Shown here piece after piece: positions 34,937 through 42,830 of a DNA stretch of 64,000 nt. The notes beneath the pieces are model-generated. The model searched no databases and was not told where the DNA came from. It saw only the letters and a program-made list of their open reading frames with translations. Numbering within the stretch: position 1 is the stretch's first letter; each line of letters starts with the position of its first letter. The translations under genes and the position numbers were made by a program. The stretch comes from CAYNSX01 sp964400165 (GTDB lineage: Bacteria > Armatimonadota > Hebobacteria > CAYNSX01). The stretch covers positions 14,570 to 78,569 of the forward strand of contig CAYNSX010000003.1 in assembly GCA_964400165.1 (NCBI GenBank). Reading direction: 5' to 3'.

Positions 34937-36617
34937 TACGCCCGTCGCTCTCCAGCAAGCGGCGCACCCACGCCTCCTCGTCGGCGCGGGTGCTCACTTC
35001 GCTGTCGAGTTTCGCCGCACGCAACGCGCGCAGCGCCTCGCCCAGGCGCGGGCCGCGTTCGATGCCGAGGCGCTGCAAATCGTCGCCGGTCAGTTCCGGC
35101 TTCACATGCCGCCACACGCGCAAGTACCGTTCCGCTGTAGGCCGCGCAGTCTCATTGGTCATAGCGCCCGCCAGCAGCACCACTTCCGGCGGCAGGCGGT
35201 CGACGCGCGCTGCGATTTCGCTCGGGCGCTTGTCCGCGGTCAACAACACGGAGACCTCATCTACCTGTGAGAGCGCCTCGAACACCGCCCGCGTCTCGCG
35301 TTCCAGTCCCCAGCCCGAGCCGAGGGCCGCCCGCTTCTCCGGTGGCAATCCCGCGACCAGCGCCGCGAGGCGAAAGCGCACCACATTCACTTCCGCCATC
35401 GCCTCCGACGCCTCCGCGGCGCGCAGCCAACTGACGGGCTCCGCGCCGCCCGCCCATCCCACTGCCTGCCACACCCCGAGGTCATCGAGCCGCTCGACGA
35501 CAGTCGCGCCGCCCTCTCCCAGCACGCGCAGAACAGCGGCGCCGAGGCGCTCGCCGGACAGCGTCGCCAGCGCCCCGCGTGCGATGGCGTCCTTCGCCTG
35601 CGCCTCGGTTTCGGCGTCCATCCGAAAGCCGAGGCGGACTTCCAATTGCACGGCGCGGAAGATGCGGGTCGGGTCGTCATCGAAACTGGCCCCGTGCAGG
35701 ATGCGAATGGTGCGCGCCGCCAAGTCGGCGGCGCCGCCGAACGGGTCGGCGATGGCGCCGAGGCCGTCGGGCGCTAAACGCGCCGCCATTGCGTTGATGG
35801 AGAAGTCGCGCCGGCGCAGGTCTTCGTCCAGCGCCGCCGGTTCGACGACCGGCAGCGCGCCGGGCCGCGGGTAGCGTTCACGCCGCGCCGTCGCCAGGTC
35901 GATTTCGAGCGCGCCCGCTGAATTGGTGAGAGTGACTGTCACGGTGCCGAACGCCTCGTGAATGCGTCGCGGTGTGCCCGACGCAGCCAGCCGCTCGGCG
36001 ACCGCCAACGCATCGCCCTCGATCACGCAGTCCAGTTCCGCGGGCGCGCGGCCGAGCAACAGGTCGCGCACCGGCCCGCCCACCAGATGCGCCGGCATCC
36101 CGAGCGCGGCTGCGGCGTCGGCGACCTGGCGCAGCGCTTCGCGCTGCGCCTCGGTGAGCAAAGCCGCGGCGCCGTTCAGCGACTGTGCCGATTGGGCTGG
36201 TGCAGGCGCCCGATGCGTGGCCAAATACGAATCGAGCAGCAGCGCCGCCGCCACCGCGTGTTCGCGTTCGCGCCGCTCATCGCCCGACACGCCGACTGCC
36301 GCCAGTTGCCGCGTCGCCTCCTGGCTGGTGTGGCGCTCGTCCCACAGGTCCACCGGCAGCCCGGCGATGCGCTCCAACCCCTTGGCGAACGCCGCAATCG
36401 ACTCCGCTTGCTTCGTCCGGGTGCCGTCCTTCATAAGCGGCACACCCACCACAATCCGCTCGGCGCCGCGCTCGCGGGCCAGCGCCGCCACCTCCTCGAA
36501 GTCCTCGCGCCCGCCGCGGCGCGTGATCGTGAAGAGCGGCTGCGCCATCGCCGCCGGGCCGTCGCAGGCGGCGAGCCCGAGGTAGCGGTCGCCGACATCC
36601 ACGGCGAGCACCTTCAT
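34929..36617 (-). CDS. Fusion of YqgF/RuvX-like RNase-H fold domain with CCA-adding/poly(A) polymerase-type tRNA nucleotidyltransferase
   Basis: A single 562-residue frame. Residues 1-137 are a YqgF/RuvX-like domain (VDVGDRYLGLA with D7, VVGVP, DERHTSQEA). These proteins mature 16S rRNA or act in recombination. After a short Ala/Gln-rich linker, residues about 150-562 are a class II nucleotidyltransferase: GGPVRDLLLGR (180-190), then ELD at 194-196 where the family usually has DxD. RRDFSINAMA starts at 269, and DPFGGAADLAARTIRILH and DDPTRIFRAVQLEVRLGF follow. At the RuvX position normally occupied by a conserved Asp before AA..IL..YL there is His120. The start is the ATG at 36617, overlapping the upstream stop (ATGA). 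It probably acts in tRNA 3'-end synthesis, with the YqgF part of uncertain activity. Confidence 0.88.
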   Translation of the reverse strand: MKVLAVDVGDRYLGLAACDGPAAMAQPLFTITRRGGREDFEEVAALARERGAERIVVGVPLMKDGTRTKQAESIAAFAKGLERIAGLPVDLWDERHTSQEATRQLAAVGVSGDERREREHAVAAALLLDSYLATHRAPAPAQSAQSLNGAAALLTEAQREALRQVADAAAALGMPAHLVGGPVRDLLLGRAPAELDCVIEGDALAVAERLAASGTPRRIHEAFGTVTVTLTNSAGALEIDLATARRERYPRPGALPVVEPAALDEDLRRRDFSINAMAARLAPDGLGAIADPFGGAADLAARTIRILHGASFDDDPTRIFRAVQLEVRLGFRMDAETEAQAKDAIARGALATLSGERLGAAVLRVLGEGGATVVERLDDLGVWQAVGWAGGAEPVSWLRAAEASEAMAEVNVVRFRLAALVAGLPPEKRAALGSGWGLERETRAVFEALSQVDEVSVLLTADKRPSEIAARVDRLPPEVVLLAGAMTNETARPTAERYLRVWRHVKPELTGDDLQRLGIERGPRLGEALRALRAAKLDSEVSTRADEEAWVRRLLESDGRNG

Positions 36618-37447
36618 GCCGCCGTCCGCCGGCGCTGCTTCACGGGCTCGCGCGCCGCGACATCGAACACCATCCCGTCCCGCGCCGCGGTGACGGGCAG
36701 CCCGAGCCGCTCGCTCATCTGCGCGGCAAGCAGCGACGGCTTGGCGCGCCAGACGGTCAGGCCGAAGTGTGTTAGGACGGCGGCCTCGGGCCGCACTGCG
36801 CGCAAAATCTCCTCCGCTTCCGGGATCGCCAAGTGCTGGATGTGGTCGCGCGGCTCGAGCAGGACGACATTGATGACCAGCACCGCGCACCCGCGGTACT
36901 GGTCGGCGAGTCCGTCGAACGCCGCCGTGTCGGTGAGCAGCCCGACGGTCCCGTCGCGCGTGTGAAATCGCACACCGTAAGTCTCGACGCCGTGTTTGTG
37001 CGCGGCCGTCGTGCTGAAGCGCAGCGCGCCGAGCGCATAGTCGGACGCCGCTTCCAGCGTCACGACTTGCGCCGGGTGCTCGCGCAAGTAGTGCAGCACC
37101 GCGCCGTCGGGCGCCAGCGCGTCGCCCGGACAGAAGAGCGCCCCGCGCTTGCGCGAGCCGCCAAGTGTCATCGCCTCGATGAGCGCATTGACATCGGCGG
37201 AGTGGTCGAGGTGCTGGTGCGTGAGCAGGATGCCGTCGAGCAGCGTCGGGTCGAGGCGCCGCCGGACGGCATGCACCAGCGCACCCGGGCCCGGGTCGAT
37301 GCTCAATCGTTGACCTTCGAGTTCCGCCCACAGGCCGGCGGTGGCGAGGTGCTGATAGGCGAGCATAAAGCGGGCGCCGCCGGTTCCAAGGAAAACCAGG
37401 CGGTTGGCGGACGGCGTGGGCGGCGGTTGGTCGGACAGGGAACCCAT
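36614..37447 (-). CDS. Metallo-beta-lactamase fold hydrolase
   Basis: The 277-residue MBL-fold protein has the zinc motif THQHLDHSAD (HxHxDH). Further metal ligands are probably in AHKHG, LLTDTAAFDG and TSH-like THFG. The overall look resembles the RNase Z / cyclic-phosphodiesterase-like branch, but the specific substrate is not clear. It heads the operon with the YqgF-CCA fusion, so an RNA-related role is plausible; a lipid or nucleotide phosphodiester is an alternative. It is divergent from the TlpA-like gene across 124 bp. Confidence 0.85.
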   Translation of the reverse strand: MGSLSDQPPPTPSANRLVFLGTGGARFMLAYQHLATAGLWAELEGQRLSIDPGPGALVHAVRRRLDPTLLDGILLTHQHLDHSADVNALIEAMTLGGSRKRGALFCPGDALAPDGAVLHYLREHPAQVVTLEAASDYALGALRFSTTAAHKHGVETYGVRFHTRDGTVGLLTDTAAFDGLADQYRGCAVLVINVVLLEPRDHIQHLAIPEAEEILRAVRPEAAVLTHFGLTVWRAKPSLLAAQMSERLGLPVTAARDGMVFDVAAREPVKQRRRTAA

Positions 37448-37491
37448 CGGGCGGCCTGCGCGTCAGAGGGAGTGACCGGCGCCCGGTCGCG

Positions 37492-37520
37492 TTGACCCGT
37501 CGCCCCGGCGCACCTATGAT
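37492..37520 (+). promoter_or_regulatory. Sigma70-type promoter of the thioredoxin-cysteine desulfurase operon
   Basis: TTGACC (37492-37497), 17 bp, TATGAT (37515-37520), ending 52 bp before the ATG at 37572. This is one of the best promoter matches in the window. Confidence 0.7.
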
Positions 37521-37571
37521 ACCCGACGGACGCGCGCCGAACGGGCGCAGCGTGCCTCGCGGAAGGACGAA

Positions 37572-38159
37572 ATGGCAGACGAACAGCCGCAAATCCCCGC
37601 CCCGCGCACCACCGGCCCGATGACCTTCTTGTGGGTGGTGTTTGCGGTCGTCGGCCTCGGCCTCGTCGGCTATTACGGCTTCCGCCCGAGCGCCGGCAGC
37701 GGTGGCAAGCCGGTTCCCCGGCAGACCGCGCCGGACTTCACGCTGCCGGCGGCGGACGGCTCGACGGTCACGCTCGCCACATTCAAGGGCAAGCCGGTGT
37801 TCATCAATTTCTGGGCGACTTGGTGCGGGCCGTGCCTGCAGGAACTGCCGATGCTGGCGAAGATGCAGCAGGCGCACAAAGGCGACATGCAATTCCTCTT
37901 CATCTCCATCGACAACAATTGGGATGTGGTGAACCGGTATTTGAAAGCATCCAAGTTGCAAATCCCCGTCGTGCTCGACAAGGGCTCCAAAGTGGCGATG
38001 GCCTTCGGCGCCAACGCCTGGCCGACCACCATCACGCTCGACAAGGATTTGGGCATCATCCGCAAAGTCGAGGGGTCGCTCGACGAGACGCTTGCCAAAG
38101 AAATCGTCGATGAAGCGCTCGGCACGACGCCCACGGATTCCTCCACCGCCCCGCGGTGA
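37572..38159 (+). CDS. Membrane-anchored TlpA/ResA-type thiol-disulfide oxidoreductase
   Basis: The 195-residue protein has one N-terminal membrane helix (residues about 18-37) and an exported AhpC/TSA-Redoxin-type thioredoxin domain. The active site WCGPC lies in FINFWATWCGPC, and the cis-Pro loop is AWPTTI. It would reduce or exchange disulfides outside the membrane, for example in cytochrome maturation. GGAAGGACGAA precedes the ATG. Its stop overlaps the start of the cysteine desulfurase gene (GTGA), and a sigma70 promoter lies upstream. Confidence 0.92.
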   Translation: MADEQPQIPAPRTTGPMTFLWVVFAVVGLGLVGYYGFRPSAGSGGKPVPRQTAPDFTLPAADGSTVTLATFKGKPVFINFWATWCGPCLQELPMLAKMQQAHKGDMQFLFISIDNNWDVVNRYLKASKLQIPVVLDKGSKVAMAFGANAWPTTITLDKDLGIIRKVEGSLDETLAKEIVDEALGTTPTDSSTAPR

Positions 38160-39313
38160 CAGACCCGCTCTACCTCGACCACGCTGCCACCACCCCGCTC
38201 GACCCGCGTGTCGCCGCTGTCATGGCGGGCGTCATCGAGTCCGCGTTCGGCAACCCGTCCAGTCTGCACACCTGGGGCCGCGCCGCGAAGGCGTTGCGCG
38301 AAACAGCGCGTGCACAAGTCGCCGCGTTGCTCAACGCCGACCCCGAAGAGGTGTACTTCACCGCCAGCGGCTCCGAATCGTGCGCGCTCGCTATCCGTGG
38401 CATCGCGGAAGCGAATGCGCGCCGCGGCCGTCAACTCATCAGCACCCCGATCGAACACCACGCCGTCTTGCACACGCACCAGGCGCTCGAACGCGACGGC
38501 TGGCGCGTCACCTACCTGCCGGTGGACCGCTTCGGCCGCGTCGCTCCCGAACAACTGGCCGCGGCGCTGACCGACGACACCGCTCTCGTGTCCGTAATGC
38601 ACGCCAATAATGAAATCGGCACGGTGCAGCCCATCGTGGAACTCGGCGCGCTGTGCCGCGCCCGCGGCGTACTTTTCTTCACGGATGCGGTGCAGACCGT
38701 CGGCCATCTGCCGGTGGATGTGCGGGCGCTGCCAGTCGACGCGGTCGCTTGCGCCGGCCACAAGTTTTATGGCCCGAAGGGGGGCGCCGGGCTGTGGGTG
38801 CGACGCGGTGTCCGCTGCGCGCCGCTGTTCCACGGCGGCGGGCACGAACACGGGCTGCGCTCGGGCACGGAGAATGTGCCTGCCATCGCCGGCCTCGGCG
38901 CCGCCGCCGACATCGCGCGCACCGAGATGACCGCTGATGCGGCGCGCCTGCTGCCGCTCCGCGACCGCCTGACTGCCGGCCTGTTGCGCAGCGTGCCGGG
39001 CACGCATCTGAACGGACACCCGACCGAGCGGCTTGCCAACAATGTGAATGTCTCATTCGAAGGTGTGGACGCCGAGTCGCTGCTCATCGCGCTCGACCTC
39101 GAAGGCATCGCCGCGTCCTCGGGGTCTGCATGCACTTCGGGGTCGCTCGAACCGAGCCATGTGCTGCTCGCTTGCGGACAAGAGCGGGCGCTGGCGCGCG
39201 GATCGCTGCGGCTGACGCTTGGGCGCGTGACGGCCGCCACCGACATCGACCGCGTCCTCGAGGTCGTCCCGCGACTGGTGGCGCGCGTCCGACGGATGCC
39301 GGCGCGCGTCTAG
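38156..39313 (+). CDS. Cysteine desulfurase (NifS/IscS family)
   Basis: PLP enzyme that takes sulfur from cysteine for Fe-S clusters, thio-tRNA or molybdopterin. 385 residues from a GTG overlapping the previous stop. Motifs are LDHAATTPLDP, EHHAVLH, the PLP lysine in AGHKFYGPKG and the catalytic cysteine loop SSGSACTSGSLEPSHVL, matching the group I (IscS/NifS) long loop. There is no iscU or mnmA next to it. The window encodes several users of sulfur (Fe-S subunits, molybdopterin). It converges on the MraY-kinase fusion, with the two stop codons overlapping by 4 bp (39310-39313). Confidence 0.93.
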   Translation: MTDPLYLDHAATTPLDPRVAAVMAGVIESAFGNPSSLHTWGRAAKALRETARAQVAALLNADPEEVYFTASGSESCALAIRGIAEANARRGRQLISTPIEHHAVLHTHQALERDGWRVTYLPVDRFGRVAPEQLAAALTDDTALVSVMHANNEIGTVQPIVELGALCRARGVLFFTDAVQTVGHLPVDVRALPVDAVACAGHKFYGPKGGAGLWVRRGVRCAPLFHGGGHEHGLRSGTENVPAIAGLGAAADIARTEMTADAARLLPLRDRLTAGLLRSVPGTHLNGHPTERLANNVNVSFEGVDAESLLIALDLEGIAASSGSACTSGSLEPSHVLLACGQERALARGSLRLTLGRVTAATDIDRVLEVVPRLVARVRRMPARV

Positions 39314-42222
39314 GGGCCGGCGTCGGCGACGCCGACCGGCGGCTCCGCCAGCGCCTTCAGTGACTCCGCCACGCTGCGCAGCGCCACTGACTCCGCGGCG
39401 GACTCGGCCGCATCCCGCAAGTACCACCAGCAGCGCCGCTTGGCGTCGTCATCGGCGAACTTCTCGAAGAAGTGCGCGGCCGAGCCGGCGTAGAACAAAC
39501 TCTTGAAGACATTGGCGGCGGCGAAGACCGTGCCGTCAATCTCCGGATCCTGATGCGCGGCGAGCAATTCGTCGATGGCGGCCGGGTCGAGGTCGGCTTC
39601 GGGCGAGTGCAGTAGCGTGGCGTAATCGATTTCGCGTGGGCCGAGCGTCGCCTGTTCGAAGTCCACGGCGTGGACGCCGTCGTCGTGGAACAGCAGATTG
39701 CGCGGGATGAACTCGTTGTGAATGAAGGTGCGCGGCGCTTGCGCCAGGATGTCGATCAGCGGCCCCGCCGCAGCAGTGAACTCGCCGAGCAGCGCGTCCT
39801 CCTCCCGCCCCTGGAAGCGCAGGACGCGGCGGGCGGCGATGCGGAGCGTGTCGCGGTAATACTGCGGCGTCAGGCGCTCCTTGTGCACCTTCTCGACTTC
39901 GCGGCTCAACTCCGAGAGGTGCGCGTTCGCCCGGCGATGCAGATCCACCAGCGCCGCCAGACACAAGTCCATCATGACGCGGCGCTCGGCGGGCGTCGCC
40001 TGCGCCAGGCGGTCCGACAGCGTGTCCTCGCCCAAGTCTTCGAGGAACAACAGCGACCGCTCGACGCCCTCAAGGCCGCCCAGCACTTTCGGCACCGGGG
40101 CGCTGAACCGCCCGAGTAATGTCAGAATGCCCTGCTCGCGGCGATAGCAGGCCGTCGAAAACTTGACCCGCTCTTCTTCGTATTGCTTGACCACCACGCC
40201 GACGGGCGGCTCATCGCCCCACCCCACCTGCAAGCGGAACAGCCGGTTGCGCGACGGCGTCGGCTCGATCGTCTGTTCGTAGACCAGCGGCTCCTGCCCT
40301 TTCTTGCGCCCGAGCGCCTGGCTCAATTCGTCGGGCGCGATGCCGAGGTCGCGGCACGCCTCGCGCGTGCGGACCACCAAATCGCGCGGCGCCGCCGCCA
40401 GCGACGCGGGCGTGCCGGGCAGCAGCGGATGCTCGCCGCCCCAGCGCCGCAGCGCGTCATCGAGGCGCGCCAAGCGCATCTTGATGTCGCGCTCCATCCG
40501 GTTGAGCGTCCCGCGCGCCTTCTCATAGTCCTCGCGTTGCACGGCATTGAAGGCCGCGGGCAGCCGCCGCCGCTCGATGGCGAGCAGGTCGAGCGCCTGT
40601 TCGTTCAGCCGGTAGGCCTCCTGCAAGCGGCGGTGGACATCGTTCGCCTGAATGGCGAAATCGGAGCGCCGCGCCTGCGTCTGGGCGGCGCGCAGCGCCT
40701 GTTGATGCGAGCGGCGCGCCAGCGACACCAGCCGCAGCTTCACATCGCCCAGCGTCTCGCGCAGGCCGGCGATGGCGTCGGCCTTGCTCTTCGGCACCCG
40801 CTCCCACAACTGGATGGCCTTGATCAGGTCGCCGCGGGCGACATACATCCGCCCCAGTTCCCATACCACCTGTTCGCGCAGCACCAGGTTGCGCAGCGGC
40901 ACCGCCTCCCATTCGCGCAAGGCGGCGTCGAGGTTGCGCCGCTCGGCGTGAATCTTGCCGAGCAGCAGGCGCACCTCGAACTCGCCCAGCGCGCGCCACA
41001 GGAGCGATTCGCTCGCCATGTTGGTCAGGTCGGCGAGCGTCAGGTCGGTCTCACGCGCCGGCGCGTAGAGCGGCCGCCCCAGGACGCCGAGCGGCAGTCC
41101 CTGATACACCCAGATGCGGTCACTATCGTCGCCCGTGCCGAGGAAGTAGTAGACGCGCCGCGCCTTCGTCAGCCCCGCCCAGAACAGAAACGCCGCCATC
41201 ACCACAACCCCGGTGATCCAGATGTCGTGGCTCAACAGCGACAGTCCCGCCAGCACCGAAAACGCCAACCCGCCGCCCAGGAACAACACCAGCACTTGCT
41301 CGTCGGGCCAGCCCATCCACTGGAAGTGATGATGCACCGGTGCGACGAAGAACGGACGGAAGACCTCGCCAGTGCGGTGCCGCAGCACCTGCACCACCCG
41401 CCGCCCAGCGCGCACCATCCCCGTCTGAATGATCACCGACAGCGTGTCGACGACGAACATCCCGCCGATGAGCACGAGCAGCCATTCAGTTTTGGTGAGC
41501 AGCGCCAGTATGGCCAGCGTCGCGCCCGCCCCCATGGCGCCGGTGTCACCCATCAGCAGCCGGGCGGGTGGCCGGTTGTAGAAGAGGAATCCGAGCGTGG
41601 CGCCGGCGAGACTGACGCCGATGGGCACAGACAGTGACCCGGAATGGACGCCCGTCAGGACGGCGTAGGTGAGCGCGGCGAGCACCAGCAGACTGCCCGC
41701 CAGCCCATCCACGCCGTCGGTCAGGTTGACCGCGTTCGCCGTCCCGATCAGCACGAGCGCGGCGAAAATCACATAGCCATAACCGAGCGCGACTTCGACA
41801 TCGAACACTGGGATATACACTGTCCCGACATCGAAACGCAGGTACAGCAGCAGCCCGATCATCAGGCCGAGGACGGCCTGGCCGAGGAGTTTCTCGCGCT
41901 CCTGCAGGCCCTGTCCGCGCGTCTTGCCGAGATCGTCGAGCAGCCCGAGCGCGCCGAACCCGCCAGCGACCAAGATCACCAGCAACGCGGTGGCGCCGTC
42001 GATGTCATCCCGTTGAAACGCCAGCACGATGCCGAGGCCCACCGCCAGCCCGGCGATGATGCCGACGCCGCCGCCGAGCGGCTTCTTGCGTCCGGTGCGC
42101 CCGGGGCGGTCCTTCCCCTCTTTCACTTCACCGGACCGAAACGCACCCCAGCGAGTCAGGACGCCGCGGCACACCAGCAGCGAAACGAGTCCCGACCCGA
42201 GGAAGGCGAGGAACGCCGGCAC
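39310..42222 (-). CDS. Fusion: MraY-like phospho-sugar transferase + helical repeats + APH-fold kinase
   Basis: A single 970-residue frame. Residues about 1-355 are a complete MraY/WecA-superfamily membrane enzyme: KKPLGGGVGI, LLDDLGK (D96, D97), NAVNLTDGVDG (from 163), MGDTGAM (224-230) and the MraY-type PVHHHFQWMGW (His 297-299). Residues about 385-640 are a cytoplasmic alpha-helical, TPR-like region. Residues about 660-940 are an aminoglycoside-phosphotransferase-fold kinase: VVVKQYEEE, LLFLEDLGEDTL, catalytic loop HNEFIPRN (H835, E837, N842) and metal loop VDFEQA (D854). Glu replaces the usual catalytic Asp. The start is a GTG 3 nt past the FHA gene stop. The MraY part should move phospho-MurNAc-pentapeptide or a related sugar to a polyprenyl phosphate; the kinase substrate is unknown. 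Confidence 0.85.
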   Translation of the reverse strand: MPAFLAFLGSGLVSLLVCRGVLTRWGAFRSGEVKEGKDRPGRTGRKKPLGGGVGIIAGLAVGLGIVLAFQRDDIDGATALLVILVAGGFGALGLLDDLGKTRGQGLQEREKLLGQAVLGLMIGLLLYLRFDVGTVYIPVFDVEVALGYGYVIFAALVLIGTANAVNLTDGVDGLAGSLLVLAALTYAVLTGVHSGSLSVPIGVSLAGATLGFLFYNRPPARLLMGDTGAMGAGATLAILALLTKTEWLLVLIGGMFVVDTLSVIIQTGMVRAGRRVVQVLRHRTGEVFRPFFVAPVHHHFQWMGWPDEQVLVLFLGGGLAFSVLAGLSLLSHDIWITGVVVMAAFLFWAGLTKARRVYYFLGTGDDSDRIWVYQGLPLGVLGRPLYAPARETDLTLADLTNMASESLLWRALGEFEVRLLLGKIHAERRNLDAALREWEAVPLRNLVLREQVVWELGRMYVARGDLIKAIQLWERVPKSKADAIAGLRETLGDVKLRLVSLARRSHQQALRAAQTQARRSDFAIQANDVHRRLQEAYRLNEQALDLLAIERRRLPAAFNAVQREDYEKARGTLNRMERDIKMRLARLDDALRRWGGEHPLLPGTPASLAAAPRDLVVRTREACRDLGIAPDELSQALGRKKGQEPLVYEQTIEPTPSRNRLFRLQVGWGDEPPVGVVVKQYEEERVKFSTACYRREQGILTLLGRFSAPVPKVLGGLEGVERSLLFLEDLGEDTLSDRLAQATPAERRVMMDLCLAALVDLHRRANAHLSELSREVEKVHKERLTPQYYRDTLRIAARRVLRFQGREEDALLGEFTAAAGPLIDILAQAPRTFIHNEFIPRNLLFHDDGVHAVDFEQATLGPREIDYATLLHSPEADLDPAAIDELLAAHQDPEIDGTVFAAANVFKSLFYAGSAAHFFEKFADDDAKRRCWWYLRDAAESAAESVALRSVAESLKALAEPPVGVADAGP

Positions 42223-42225
42223 CGG

Positions 42226-42675
42226 CTAAGTCACCCGGAAGATGAGCTTGTAGGTGCCGATGCAGATTTCATCGCGGTCTTGCAACGGCTCCTCTTTGAT
42301 GAGCGGCTCGTCATTGAGGAGGGTGCCGTTGGTGCTGCCCTCATCGGCAATGAAGTAGCGGTCGCCCTCGCGGCGGATGCGGGCGTGCTGGCGCGAGACG
42401 GCGTTGTCGGGCAGGACGATGTGACAGCCCCGCCGCCGCCCAACGATCGTCAGGTCGCCGAGGTCCACGATGTTGTCCACCTGCTCGCCCTGCGGGTCGA
42501 TGAGCCAGACACGCGCGGTCCCCGGCGGGGCGTGCGTCTCGGCGCTCAAGAAGCGGAGCAGCATCGTCTCCTCTTCGTCGGGCGGGGGCGGCGGGTCGCC
42601 GAGCGCCAGGCCGCACTGATGGCAAAAGCGGCTGTCGTCGGGGTTGTCGGAACCGCATCGGGGGCAGGGGCGCAT
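42226..42675 (-). CDS. Zinc-ribbon and FHA domain protein
   Basis: The 149-residue protein begins with a zinc ribbon (CPRCGSDNPDDSRFCHQCG). An acidic Pro-rich linker and a C-terminal FHA domain follow (about 65-149: VGRRRGCHIVLPDN, VSRQHARI, STNGTLLND). FHA domains bind phosphothreonine, so this is probably a reader of Ser/Thr kinase signalling. The ATG at 42675 is chosen with GAGG upstream; the frame extends further but without family features. It is the first gene of a two-gene operon with the MraY-kinase fusion, 3 nt apart. Confidence 0.9.
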   Translation of the reverse strand: MRPCPRCGSDNPDDSRFCHQCGLALGDPPPPPDEEETMLLRFLSAETHAPPGTARVWLIDPQGEQVDNIVDLGDLTIVGRRRGCHIVLPDNAVSRQHARIRREGDRYFIADEGSTNGTLLNDEPLIKEEPLQDRDEICIGTYKLIFRVT

Positions 42676-42705
42676 ACTTTCGTTCCTCGTCTCCCAGCAA
42701 GCGCG

Positions 42706-42734
42706 ATTGTGGAATGCGGAACGGCCGGTGTCAA
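42706..42734 (-). promoter_or_regulatory. Sigma70-type promoter of the FHA / MraY-kinase operon
   Basis: On the minus strand a consensus TTGACA (42729-42734) is followed by a 17-bp spacer and CACAAT (42706-42711). Transcription would start near 42699, 24 nt before the FHA ATG. Confidence 0.6.
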
Positions 42735-42816
42735 CGCAACCTCCCCGAGCGGCCCGAGAGACCCAGTCGGATCCGCCCCATCTCTTGTCCACTAGGAATG
42801 CGAACGCTGTAAGTTG

Positions 42817-42822
42817 TATGCT
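42817..42822 (+). promoter_or_regulatory. Candidate -10 box of the AAA/DUF4276 module
   Basis: TATGCT at 42817-42822 lies only 8 bp before the ATG at 42831, so the transcript would start at or just before the start codon and be leaderless. No good -35 at 16-18 bp is present, and no ribosome site precedes the ATG. Confidence 0.35.
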
Positions 42823-42830
42823 GCTCTCAG

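Noticed and set aside
36618..37961. 5' extension of the YqgF-CCA frame to over 1000 codons
   Set aside because: The extra part is antisense or alternate frame to the MBL and thioredoxin genes and has no homology-like features; the ATG at 36617 begins the YqgF motif directly.
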